Assembly (NCBI GenBank): GCA_039934635.1
Contig: JBDTLT010000012.1
Location: 1-60,865, forward strand
Direction: 5' to 3'
Origin: DATLFA01 sp039934635
Lineage (GTDB): Bacteria; Actinomycetota; Acidimicrobiia; Acidimicrobiales; WLNW01
DNA length: 60,865 bases
The first letter of the stretch is position 1. Each line of letters starts with the position of its first letter. Below the pieces are notes generated by a model, which saw only the letters and a program-made list of their open reading frames with translations, was not told the DNA's origin and ran no database searches. Below are positions 51,831 through 60,297 of the stretch, in pieces. The translations under genes were made by a program, and so were the position numbers.

Positions 51831-53831
51831 GTGTTGTCGGCATCAGGTCTTCGCAAAGCTCACGGCACGCGCGTGCTGTTTCGCGACGTCACGATCACGT
51901 TGCCATTGGGCCGCCGAGCGGCACTCGTCGGCAGCAACGGCACCGGTAAGACGACCTTGTTGGAGATCCTGGCCGGTATCCACCCGCCTGACGCGGGCGA
52001 CGTCCACCGGCCGCGAGACCTGCAGATCGGCTACCTGCCGCAAGATCTCGCGGAGGCACCCGACGGCACGGTCCTCGAGACGACGATGGCGGGCGCCGAG
52101 CATCTCAACGCGCTCGCGCACCGCATCCACGAGCTCGAGCATCAGATGGCGTCCGACGATCCTGCGATTCGCGATCGTGCCCTCGCTCTCTACGGGGACG
52201 AACACAGCCGCTACGAACAGCTCGGCGGGTACGCCCTCGAAGCAAAGGCACACCGCGTCCTCGCGGGCCTCGGCTTCGCGCCCGGTGACGGCGAGCGGCC
52301 GATGCGTGAGTTGTCCGGTGGATGGCGCATGCGGGTGGCATTGGCGCGCTTGTTGCTCGCCGAGCCCGACGTGTTGTTGCTCGACGAGCCCACCAACCAT
52401 CTCGACGTAGACAGCGTGGCGTGGCTCGAGGGCCACCTCCAAGAGTGGCCCGGCGCGATTTTGTTCGTCAGCCACGATCGTGACTTCATCGATGCGATCG
52501 CGCAGCGAGTCTTCGAGCTGTCCAACGAAACCATCAGCGAATACGTCGGTGGCTTCGCCGAGTTCGTCGCACTGCGCGAAGAGCGGCTCGAGCAACAACG
52601 CTCCGCCGCGGCCAACCAGGCGCGCAAGGTGCAACACGTCGAAAAGTTCATCGAGCGGTTCCGCTACAAGGCGACCAAAGCGCGGCAAGTGCAGAGTCGG
52701 GTCAAAGCACTCGAGCGGCTCGACCGCATCGAGGTGCCCGAGCGCAGGGAGTTGATCGCGCGTTTCGCGTTCCCGGCTCCCGGACGTTGCTCACGCGTCG
52801 TGGCCGAGCTCGAAAACGTCGACGCCGGCTATGACGGCGAGGTCGTGCTGAGCGACGTGAGCTTCGTGCTCGAACGGGGGCGCAAGGTCGCGCTGGTCGG
52901 TCCCAACGGCGCGGGCAAGACCACTCTGTTACGCATGTTGCTGGGCGAGATCCAACCGATGGCGGGCACGATCACCCTCGGCGCCAACGTCGACCCTGCG
53001 TTCTTCGCGCAGCATCAGGCCGAGGTGCTCGACCCGATGGCCACCGTGTACCAAGAGTTCGCCAAGTCGGCCAGCGACAAAGGGCGCAACCTCCGCACGA
53101 CGCTCGGCGCGTTCGGCTTCAGCGGCGACGCGGCCGAGCGCAAGGTGCTCGAGCTGTCGGGCGGCGAGCGCACCCGACTGGCCTTGGCCAAGGTCATGGC
53201 CAATCCCGTCAACCTGCTCGTGCTCGACGAGCCCACCAACCACCTCGATCTCCAGAGCTGCGACGTGTTGGAAGATGCGCTCGGTGCGTACCCCGGAACG
53301 GTGTTGCTCGTGACGCACGATCGCTACCTCATCCGCACGGTCGCCGACGCCGTCATCGAGGTACGCAACGGGTACGCGCGATGGCACGAAGGCGTTGACG
53401 AAGAGCTGTTGTTCGGACCGACGGCAGCCCCTCCGACTGCCCTCGCCGCAGCCGCGCCGCGCCGCGCGTCCAATGCGCCCAAACCGACGGCCGCTTCGCC
53501 CAAGCCTGCCGCGGCCACCGCGCCCCGTGGCGCCAAGTCCGAACGCAAGCGCAACGAAGCCGACGCCCGCAACAAGAAGCATCGCGATACGCGCGAGCTC
53601 AAGAAGAACGTCGAGCGGGTAGAGAAACAGTGGGAGGCCGCGGAAGCCCGTGTCGCGCAGTTGATGCGGCAACTCTCCGAACCCGAGACCTATGGCGACG
53701 GCGACCGTGTGCGCGAGCTCGCCGCCGAGTACGAGACAGCCAAAGACCAGGCCGCGAAATTGATGGCCGAGTGGGAGCGTGCCGCGCTCGAGGTCGAACG
53801 CGGCGCGGTTGCCGCCCGCCCCACCCCCTGA
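51831..53831 (+). CDS. ABC-F family ATPase
   Basis: This 666-residue soluble protein has two ATPase modules and no membrane segments. Walker A GSNGTGKTT and signature LSGGWRMRVALARLL with Walker B LLLDEPTNHLD form the first; GPNGAGKTT, LSGGERTRLALAKVM and LVLDEPTNHLD form the second. An interdomain helical linker (EKFIERFRYKATKARQVQSR) is typical of ABC-F, which bind ribosomes and rescue stalls or protect against antibiotics. The last 120 residues form a Pro/Ala-rich linker and coiled coil (RNKKHRDTRELKKNVERVEKQ). GTG 51831 is chosen over the longer frame because of the -10 element and the normal ABC-F N-terminus (LSASGLRKAHGTRVLFRDV). A 53-base hairpin follows. Confidence 0.93.
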   Translation: MLSASGLRKAHGTRVLFRDVTITLPLGRRAALVGSNGTGKTTLLEILAGIHPPDAGDVHRPRDLQIGYLPQDLAEAPDGTVLETTMAGAEHLNALAHRIHELEHQMASDDPAIRDRALALYGDEHSRYEQLGGYALEAKAHRVLAGLGFAPGDGERPMRELSGGWRMRVALARLLLAEPDVLLLDEPTNHLDVDSVAWLEGHLQEWPGAILFVSHDRDFIDAIAQRVFELSNETISEYVGGFAEFVALREERLEQQRSAAANQARKVQHVEKFIERFRYKATKARQVQSRVKALERLDRIEVPERRELIARFAFPAPGRCSRVVAELENVDAGYDGEVVLSDVSFVLERGRKVALVGPNGAGKTTLLRMLLGEIQPMAGTITLGANVDPAFFAQHQAEVLDPMATVYQEFAKSASDKGRNLRTTLGAFGFSGDAAERKVLELSGGERTRLALAKVMANPVNLLVLDEPTNHLDLQSCDVLEDALGAYPGTVLLVTHDRYLIRTVADAVIEVRNGYARWHEGVDEELLFGPTAAPPTALAAAAPRRASNAPKPTAASPKPAAATAPRGAKSERKRNEADARNKKHRDTRELKKNVERVEKQWEAAEARVAQLMRQLSEPETYGDGDRVRELAAEYETAKDQAAKLMAEWERAALEVERGAVAARPTP

Positions 53832-53857
53832 CGCGCCCGCGCGCGACCCGACTACTT

Positions 53858-53910
53858 CCGTTCTCGCTGTCAAACGTAGGCCGTGAGCCCACGTTTGACA
53901 GCGAGAACGG
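53858..53910. terminator. 53-base palindrome, copy 2 (between converging genes)
   Basis: Two 24-base arms (53858-53881 and 53887-53910) around CGTGA, with one A/C mismatch. The inner core GTCAAACGT...ACGTTTGAC and the outer ends CCGT/ACGG are shared with the palindrome at 31649-31701. The middle positions differ on both arms in a way that keeps pairing. It lies 26 bases after the ABC-F stop and four bases before the lutC stop, so it can end both transcripts. Confidence 0.8.
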
Positions 53911-53914
53911 GCAA

Positions 53915-54451
53915 TTAGCCGACGATGAGGGCGTGGACGGTGCCGGGGCCGTGCACACCGATCGTCAAGGTCATCTCGATGTCGGCGCTGCGCGATGGAC
54001 CGGTGATCAACACGATCTGGCTCGGCGGGCCGCCCGGCCACCAACGGTCGCGGTTGCGGAGAACGTCGGCGGGCGTGTCGACGATGTTGGCCGCGTCGAT
54101 CAGGAAGAGCGCGCGGGGCGCGAGCAGGCTGAGCGCGCGCCCGCCGTTGGCGGTGCTGTCGACGACGACGCTGCCGGTCTGCGCGACTGCCGCGGTTGCG
54201 TGGACGACCGCGACGTCGGCACGAGCGGCGGCATCGACGCCGCAAGCGGGCCACCGAAGTGCACCGTCGAGACCGTCGAAGCGCGCCTGAGGCCCCGCGA
54301 CCATCGCGGCATCGCCGCACCACGAACGGATCGCGTCGAGCAACGTGTCGTTATGGACTTCGGCGAGGGTGCCGCCCAACCCCGTCCACGCATCGGCGAA
54401 CCCGCGGGCGCCACGCCGGCTGTCGCGGTAGCGCACGGTCATCGTCGTCAT
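53915..54451 (-). CDS. lutC: Lactate utilization protein C (LUD domain)
   Basis: This 178-residue LUD-domain protein has SVVVDSTANGGRALSLLAPRALFLIDAANIV and VLITGPSRSADIEMTLTIGVHGPGTVH, the C-terminal half of the YkgG/LutC fold. It is the third subunit of the iron-sulfur L-lactate dehydrogenase LutABC. The ATG at 54451 overlaps the lutB stop (ATGA). The open frame further upstream is within lutB. It is the last gene of the operon, ended by the palindrome. Confidence 0.85.
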   Translation of the reverse strand: MTTMTVRYRDSRRGARGFADAWTGLGGTLAEVHNDTLLDAIRSWCGDAAMVAGPQARFDGLDGALRWPACGVDAAARADVAVVHATAAVAQTGSVVVDSTANGGRALSLLAPRALFLIDAANIVDTPADVLRNRDRWWPGGPPSQIVLITGPSRSADIEMTLTIGVHGPGTVHALIVG

Positions 54452-55767
54452 CGATCGCCGCCACGCGGAAGGTTGCGATCCCGGGCCCACACTTTGGCCC
54501 AGCCGACCTTGGGCAGGATGCGGCCGAATCGCAACCCGAGGCGGGAAACCCGTACGGATACTAGATAGCCGGTTGAGCTGCTCCATACGCGCGACCAGAG
54601 ATCGAAGCCGCGCGTCGACCGTTGAGGGCGTTGCCGCAATCGCAGCAACAGATCGTGCAGAGGGATGCGCACCGGGCACACGTCGGTGCAGGCGCCGCAC
54701 AGCGTGGACGCACGCGGCAATTCGGCGGCAGCCTCGTCGTCGGGCGCGAGCAATGGTGTGAGCACGGCGCCGATCGGGCCGGAGTAGACGGACCGGTACG
54801 CGTGCCCGCCGACATGTCGGTAGACCGGGCACACGTTGAGGCACGCGCCGCAGCGGATACACGCGAGCGTGTCTTCGTATTCGGTGCCGATCAGGTTGCT
54901 ACGCCCGTTGTCGAGCACGACGACGTGCAGCTCTTCCGGTCCATCGATCTCGTTGTCGCGGCGCGGTCCGCTGATGATGTTCGTGTAGACCGACAACGCC
55001 TGCCCGGTGGCCGACCGCGCCAGCAGTGCCAGCATCACATCGAGCTCTTCCCAATCGCGCACGACGCGCTCCATCCCCATCACGGCGATATGGATACGGG
55101 GGAGCGACGAACACATCCGCCCGTTGCCCTCGTTTTCGACGAGACAGATCGAACCGGTCTCGGCGACCGCGAAATTGACGCCGGTGATACCCACATCAGC
55201 CGCGAGAAAGGCATCGCGTAGACGTTGCCGCGCGTACGCCGCCTCCTCTGCGACGATTGGAGCGATCGGGCGGCCGGCTTCGACAGAAAACAACTCGGCG
55301 ACGTCGAATCGATTGCGATGGATCGCCGGCACGATGATGTGCGACGGCGTTTCGTGGGCGAGCTGGATGATGAATTCACCGAGATCGGTTTCGACGACGT
55401 CAATGCCCTGAGCCTCGAGTGCTTCGTTGAGATGAATCTCTTCGCTGGCCATCGACTTGCCTTTGACCACGAGGCGCGCCGCTGACTGGTCGACGATGCC
55501 CGTGATCAATCGCACGGCGTCTTTCGCGTCGCGGGCGCGATGGACGACGACGCCTCGCGCCTCGCTTGCTCGCTGCCATTGCGCGAGAACGTCGTCGAGA
55601 TCTCGCAAGGTGCGACGGCGCAGGAATGCGGCCTCGTCGCGTAGGGCGTCGCTGTCGGACAATCCGTCGAGCGCCTCTCGACGGTTGGTGGCCAACAGGT
55701 CGGTGGCGTGGCGCACCGCGGCCCGCACCGGTTCGCTGGCCACGGTGATCGACGAAGTGCGGGTCAC
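54448..55767 (-). CDS. lutB: Lactate utilization protein B (iron-sulfur)
   Basis: This 439-residue protein has an LUD domain in the first 300 residues (VVKGKSMASEEIHLNEALEA, ETGSICLVENEGNGRM). It is followed by two 4Fe-4S motifs, CIRCGACLNVCPVY and CGACTDVCPVRIP. It is the electron-transfer subunit of LutABC, which oxidises L-lactate to pyruvate. GTG 55767 overlaps the lutA stop (GTGA); 26 residues of upstream open frame are rejected. All three lut genes overlap by four bases, indicating tight coupling. Confidence 0.92.
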   Translation of the reverse strand: MTRTSSITVASEPVRAAVRHATDLLATNRREALDGLSDSDALRDEAAFLRRRTLRDLDDVLAQWQRASEARGVVVHRARDAKDAVRLITGIVDQSAARLVVKGKSMASEEIHLNEALEAQGIDVVETDLGEFIIQLAHETPSHIIVPAIHRNRFDVAELFSVEAGRPIAPIVAEEAAYARQRLRDAFLAADVGITGVNFAVAETGSICLVENEGNGRMCSSLPRIHIAVMGMERVVRDWEELDVMLALLARSATGQALSVYTNIISGPRRDNEIDGPEELHVVVLDNGRSNLIGTEYEDTLACIRCGACLNVCPVYRHVGGHAYRSVYSGPIGAVLTPLLAPDDEAAAELPRASTLCGACTDVCPVRIPLHDLLLRLRQRPQRSTRGFDLWSRVWSSSTGYLVSVRVSRLGLRFGRILPKVGWAKVWARDRNLPRGGDR

Positions 55768-56483
55768 GTCAACAGCTCGGCGACATGGGGGAAGCGCAAG
55801 GCCAACCCTCGCTTGTTCGCGCGGCCCTCGAGGTGGATGAGACACGAGAGGTCACAGCTCGTGATGCTGGTCGCTCCGCCGGCAATGGCGGCGTCGAGCT
55901 TGTCGTCGGCCATCGCCACCGAGACGTCGGGAAAGCTCACCGAGAAGGTGCCGCCAAAGCCGCAACAACGGTCTTGGTCGCCAATTGCATCGACGGTGTA
56001 TCCCGCGACGCGCAACGCGGTGCGAGGTGGTTCCACGACATCGAGCTCTCGGGTCAAATGGCACGAAGGGTGATACGTCACCGACCCCTTGGTCGTGGCG
56101 GCGCCCGGCACGATCGGCGCTTGCGTGGCGAGGAACTCGGTCAGCTCGTAGGTACGCGCGCCGACCGCGCGCGCGGTGGCCTCGTCGCGCGTGCCCGAGA
56201 AGAGTTGCGGCCAGTGGTGCCTGATCATCGTGGTGCACGAACCCGACGGAATGACGATCGGCATGTCGAGCTTGGCGAGTCGCCGGAGCGTGTGGCGAGC
56301 CACGCGTCGCGCGGCGGTGGTGGCACCCGCATTTGCCGCCGGTTGCCCACAACATGTGGCGCCGGTGGCGGATGTCGGCTCATAGCCCGCGGCCCGCAGC
56401 GCGCGCGATGTCGCGTCGATGATTCGCGGCCGCACCATTTCGACCACGCATGTCGCGAAGATCGCGACGCGGCGATCAGGCAT
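55764..56483 (-). CDS. lutA: Lactate utilization protein A (CCG domains)
   Basis: This 239-residue protein has two cysteine-rich CCG motifs: TGATCCGQPAANAG and DQDRCCGFGGTFSVSFPDV, with CTTMIRHHWP and TSCDLSCLIHL. Such proteins bind an iron-sulfur cluster and pass electrons from lactate oxidation to the membrane quinone pool. It is the first gene of lutABC on the minus strand and overlaps the upstream SnoaL gene by eight bases, so that gene may be part of the same transcript. No LutR-type regulator is nearby. Confidence 0.92.
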   Translation of the reverse strand: MPDRRVAIFATCVVEMVRPRIIDATSRALRAAGYEPTSATGATCCGQPAANAGATTAARRVARHTLRRLAKLDMPIVIPSGSCTTMIRHHWPQLFSGTRDEATARAVGARTYELTEFLATQAPIVPGAATTKGSVTYHPSCHLTRELDVVEPPRTALRVAGYTVDAIGDQDRCCGFGGTFSVSFPDVSVAMADDKLDAAIAGGATSITSCDLSCLIHLEGRANKRGLALRFPHVAELLT

Positions 56484-56901
56484 TCGACGCGGCGACCTTG
56501 CGCAGCCGGCCGACGACGTCGGAGAAATCGGAGTAGCCCCATTGCTCTGCGATCTTGCCGTCGCGGACTCGAACGATTTCGATCATGCCCCACTGGCAGC
56601 GTTCACCGGTCGCCTCGATGTCGAGCAGCCGCCCGAGGTGGGTACCGGAAGCACGCAGGCGGGCAACGACGAGGTCATTTTCGGCAACCACGTCGAGGAT
56701 CTCGTCGCTCCAGTCGGGGAACGCGCGGCGCCACGCCTGGGTCAGTCGCTGCAGGCCGTCGAGCGGTGTCGGTTTGGGCCCGGCACCGTGTGCCACGAAG
56801 TCCTCGGTGAAGTACTGCGAGGCCGAGGCCCAGTCGTCATTGCCAACGACGCGGTCGACCATCTCGAGGAACAGCTTCTTGTTGGCCTCGATGTCGGACA
56901 T
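56476..56901 (-). CDS. SnoaL-like ester cyclase family protein
   Basis: This 141-residue protein has SnoaL segments MVDRVVGNDDWASASQYFTEDFVAHG, LTQAWRRAFPDWSDEILDVVAENDLVVARLRASGTHLG and IEIVRVRDGKIAEQWGYSDF. Members of this subgroup are often called ester cyclases. The substrate is not predictable. It sits directly upstream of lutA with an eight-base overlap, which is unusual for a lactate operon. The dienelactone hydrolase gene diverges across 74 bases. Confidence 0.83.
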   Translation of the reverse strand: MSDIEANKKLFLEMVDRVVGNDDWASASQYFTEDFVAHGAGPKPTPLDGLQRLTQAWRRAFPDWSDEILDVVAENDLVVARLRASGTHLGRLLDIEATGERCQWGMIEIVRVRDGKIAEQWGYSDFSDVVGRLRKVAASNA

Positions 56902-56962
56902 GGCCCGTGAGGCTAGTGCCCAAGCGATCTGAGTGGCCCGAGCGGCACTCGAGAGCGGGAGC

Positions 56963-56968
56963 TAATGT
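56963..56968 (+). promoter_or_regulatory. -10 hexamer TAATGT of a leaderless dienelactone hydrolase transcript
   Basis: TAATGT ends seven bases before the ATG at 56976. The same TAATGTCGCC context occurs before the nitroreductase start. Confidence 0.6.
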
Positions 56969-56975
56969 CGCCCAC

Positions 56976-57695
56976 ATGGCAGTCAAAACTCAAGATCACA
57001 CCCTCTCCACCTCTGACGGTCCGATGCGGCTCTACGAGGCGACTCCCGATGGCCCGGCGAAGGGCGCGGTGATCGTCGTGATGGAAGCATTCGGCGTCAA
57101 TGATCACATCGAAGACGTGACCCGTCGTGCGGCAGCCGCCGGTTATCACGCGGTATCGCCCGACTTCTTCCATCGTTCCGGCGGAGGTGTCGCCGGCTAC
57201 GACGAGTTTCCCAAGGTCATGGAGTTCTTCAAATCGGTCACCGACGACGGCATCCTCGTAGACGTCGATGCCACGCTCGATCATCTGCACAAGGCGGGCT
57301 TCACCGACGACAAGATCGCCATCTTCGGTTTCTGCTTCGGCGGGCGCGTGACGTTCCTCACTGCGGCACGGCGCAAGCTCGGCGCGGCGATCACGTATTA
57401 CGGCGGCGGCATCGTGTCGACAGGACCATTGCCGTTCGCATCGCTGTTGGGCGAAGCGGGCTCGTTGCAGACGCCGTGGATGGGTCACTTCGGCGATCTC
57501 GACAAAGGCATCCCGGTCGAAGATGTCGAAAAGCTGCGCGCAGCAGTCGACGGTGCCAAGGTCGACCACGTCATCTATCGCTATGCCGATGCCGATCACG
57601 GATTCCACTGCAACGACCGCGCGGTCTTCAACAAAGACGCGGCCGAACTGGCGTGGGGTCGCACGAGTGAGTGGCTGACCGCGCACGTCGGTTGA
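56976..57695 (+). CDS. Dienelactone hydrolase family protein
   Basis: This 239-residue alpha/beta hydrolase of the DLH family has VMEAFGVNDHIEDVTRR with the conserved Glu, FGFCFGGRVTFL with the nucleophile Cys, FGDLDKGIP with Asp and DADHGFHC with His. The family hydrolyses dienelactone to maleylacetate in chlorocatechol degradation, but most members act on other esters. The ATG at 56976 is fixed by the -10 hexamer; the open frame upstream is rejected. It is monocistronic as far as I can see. Confidence 0.92.
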   Translation: MAVKTQDHTLSTSDGPMRLYEATPDGPAKGAVIVVMEAFGVNDHIEDVTRRAAAAGYHAVSPDFFHRSGGGVAGYDEFPKVMEFFKSVTDDGILVDVDATLDHLHKAGFTDDKIAIFGFCFGGRVTFLTAARRKLGAAITYYGGGIVSTGPLPFASLLGEAGSLQTPWMGHFGDLDKGIPVEDVEKLRAAVDGAKVDHVIYRYADADHGFHCNDRAVFNKDAAELAWGRTSEWLTAHVG

Positions 57696-57829
57696 TCGAG
57701 CGGCGCCGCCGATAACGCTTGTATGTACAACACTATCGCGGCTGGTGAGGGCAAATTCGTGAGGTGTCGCTAATGCGCGCTCGTGCTGCGTTCGATAAGT
57801 GACGGGGGCGCAAACACACGGAGAGTGCA

Positions 57830-58726
57830 ATGCATCCACGGGTCACGCGAAGAATGCCCACGTCACCGAGTCGGCGCTCGACAGCCTGGTTCTGTTTCGT
57901 GGCGTCGATGGCGTCGATGGCGTTGTTCGGCGTGGGCGCAGGTCCCGCCGACGCGCAGTTGGACTTGGTGGATCCGGGCCTCGACTCCATCATGCAGACA
58001 GCCCCGGATGGGTTCGAACGGTCAACAGACGACCGCATCCCCGCCGGGTCGATGACCGGTGCGGAGTTCAGCAAGATCGGTGATACCGATATACCCGAAC
58101 TCGACGACGACGCGGTCTTCTATGGCGCAACCTACGAGAAGGCGGACGGATCGATAATGGTCGCGTTCGGGATGTCGACTTCCAAGCAAAGAGATGGGCA
58201 ACAATTCGCAAACGGCGTGATCGATGGAACGCCGACGAAAGGCGCATTGTCCACGGGTATCGACGGGATCAAAGGCGTTGAAGGCGACGTGGACGGGGCA
58301 CACACGGTTGTGGTCTCGTTCGCCCGTAATGGCCGAGGCTTTGCGGTGATCGCATTCGGTCCCTCCGTGCGCGACGACGCGCTGCGATTTGCCGGTTCTC
58401 TGGCGGGCGCGGCGCAATCGACCCCCACCCGATCGGACTCGGCCACGACCGATGCCTCGGTGGCCGCGCTCATCGGTTCATTGTTCTTCTTCGCAATGTT
58501 GGCCATCGCGATCGTCGGTCTGACGCGGTTCGTACGGCGCAAGAAGTCGCGTGCACGCGGCGCGATGTCGATGGCCGCAGGGCCGAGTTATGGCATGCCG
58601 ATGAATCCGTGGGGACAGAACACCGCCCCCGGCTCGCCTCCGCACCCGGTGCACGCCGGATTCCCGCCGCCGCCCCCGTCGTCATCGCCGCCGCCACCCC
58701 CGCCCCCGCCGCCGTCTCCCTGGTAA
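57830..58726 (+). CDS. Secreted or membrane protein with proline-rich tail
   Basis: This 298-residue protein has a signal-like N-terminus (STAWFCFVASMASMALFGVGAGPADA). Next comes an extracytoplasmic domain of about 160 residues with no motif I recognise. One transmembrane helix (SVAALIGSLFFFAMLAIAIVG) is followed by RRKKSRARG, then a cytoplasmic tail ending in long proline runs with serines. The orientation is outer domain, helix, cytoplasmic proline tail. GGAGAG lies five bases before the ATG. The 134-base gap before it holds a TTGTA/TACAA dyad (57719-57730). Its function is unknown; the tail may bind SH3- or WW-like partners or be an assembly scaffold. Confidence 0.75.
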   Translation: MHPRVTRRMPTSPSRRSTAWFCFVASMASMALFGVGAGPADAQLDLVDPGLDSIMQTAPDGFERSTDDRIPAGSMTGAEFSKIGDTDIPELDDDAVFYGATYEKADGSIMVAFGMSTSKQRDGQQFANGVIDGTPTKGALSTGIDGIKGVEGDVDGAHTVVVSFARNGRGFAVIAFGPSVRDDALRFAGSLAGAAQSTPTRSDSATTDASVAALIGSLFFFAMLAIAIVGLTRFVRRKKSRARGAMSMAAGPSYGMPMNPWGQNTAPGSPPHPVHAGFPPPPPSSSPPPPPPPPPSPW

Positions 58727-58743
58727 GGAAACGCGCCGGTTCG

Positions 58744-60201
58744 CTAGCGCTTTGAGGACACGCGGCGCAGGTACCACGCCGGCACCAACGCTGCCAGCGC
58801 GAGCGCCGCGCCGACTGCGTGCGCCCAGCCATAACCCGAGCGGATCGCGTTGGCGGCGCGGTCGTCGAGTGACACCTCGTCCCCGGCGAGCAGTTGTCGT
58901 ACGGCTTCGACGTTGCCCACCCGTTGGCGGACGACGAACAACACCACGCCGCCCGACAGAGCGATACCGGCGCTGATGCCGACGGTGCGCATGTATTGAT
59001 GCCCGGCGTTGATGCGTCCGAGTTCGTCCGACGAGCCGTAGCCCTGCAACGAGGTGAGCGCGGCAGTGGTGATCGAGCCGATGCACACGCCCGCAAGGAA
59101 GTAGCCGGCGCCGATGGTGACGAGGCTGTTGGTGTGCACGACCGCCAGCCCGGTGAGCCCGACCGATGGAACCAACCCCACGGTTGCCCAGAACACCACA
59201 TCGATGGCGTCGATGTGGTCGAGGGCGCGGCTCACGCTGACCGAACCGACCGTCCACCCCACAGTGAGGAACACGACGACGAACGCGGCGACGGCTTCAC
59301 TGCGTCCCTGCGCGCCGCGCGCGTAGACGGGTAGGAAGCTCTCTACGCCGAGGCCTCCTGCGAGAGAGAGCAACACCGTGAGATTGAGCGCGCCGAGCGG
59401 CAGTGCCCACAGGTGGCGGCCCTCTACGACGACGGTCGTGCGACTGCGGATATGGAACCGGTATACGAGCAGTGCGACAGCGGCACCCGCGAGGTATGCG
59501 ACGGTGACCCAGCCGAGGTGCGATAAGCCGACGAGCAATGCCGACGTGAAGATCGCGACGATGGCGATGCCGCGGCGGTCGAGCGCAATGTGCCGATCGG
59601 CGGAGTCGGCGATCGTCGGCACGCGATTCCAACCGAACACCCCGGCGATCGCGGCGAGCGGCAAGTTGACCAGGAACACGCCGCGCCATCCGATGGTCGC
59701 GACCAACAACGCCACGATCGGAGGGCCACCGAAGCCGACGAGCGACCACACCAAGGACTCTGCGGCGAAGCCACGAGCGTGGAGTCGCTCGGGGTAGGTG
59801 AGGCCGATCGAGGCCAAACCGACCGCGACTGAGATGCCGCCGCCCATCCCTTGCACGAACCGGGCGACGATCAATGCCCACATGCCCGGGCTCACCGCGC
59901 AGACCGCGCTCGACACGAAGAAGATCACGACGGCGCCGCGAAATGTGGCGCGCGCGCCGAGGCCATCGATCAACGGGCCTGATGCCAGAATCGCGATCGC
60001 CGACGCGAGCAAGAACGACGTCATGACCCACGGCAACAGCGAGACGTGACCCAAGTCGCCGCCGATCGCCGGCAACGCGGCATAGACGGACAATGCGTCG
60101 AACGCGGCCAGCGACACGATCAGCAAGATTGCGATCGTGACGAGGCGGTATGCGGGCGAGAGCAGCCCTTGTGACGGCGTCACCGCGAGTTCGTCGGACA
60201 C
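58744..60201 (-). CDS. MFS transporter (DHA2-like)
   Basis: This 485-residue transporter has about 13-14 hydrophobic segments, with loop motif GPLIDGLGARATFRG, GRFVQG-like VARFVQGMGGGISVAVGLASIGL and GFGGPPIVALLVATIGWRGVFLVNLP. Family: proton-coupled drug/metabolite exporter. The start is a GTG at 60201 (MSDELAVTPSQGLL) with no clear ribosome site. It is convergent with the proline-tailed protein (17 bases apart) and divergent from the enoyl-CoA hydratase. It is the third MFS gene of the window. Confidence 0.9.
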   Translation of the reverse strand: MSDELAVTPSQGLLSPAYRLVTIAILLIVSLAAFDALSVYAALPAIGGDLGHVSLLPWVMTSFLLASAIAILASGPLIDGLGARATFRGAVVIFFVSSAVCAVSPGMWALIVARFVQGMGGGISVAVGLASIGLTYPERLHARGFAAESLVWSLVGFGGPPIVALLVATIGWRGVFLVNLPLAAIAGVFGWNRVPTIADSADRHIALDRRGIAIVAIFTSALLVGLSHLGWVTVAYLAGAAVALLVYRFHIRSRTTVVVEGRHLWALPLGALNLTVLLSLAGGLGVESFLPVYARGAQGRSEAVAAFVVVFLTVGWTVGSVSVSRALDHIDAIDVVFWATVGLVPSVGLTGLAVVHTNSLVTIGAGYFLAGVCIGSITTAALTSLQGYGSSDELGRINAGHQYMRTVGISAGIALSGGVVLFVVRQRVGNVEAVRQLLAGDEVSLDDRAANAIRSGYGWAHAVGAALALAALVPAWYLRRVSSKR

Positions 60202-60297
60202 ATCCGCAGTCTTGCCGACACCCCGTGGTCGTGCGCCCTCGTGGTTTGTTACGGTGCCGCTACGCGCTCTACAAGCTGCGCTCTACAGGGGGTTTCG

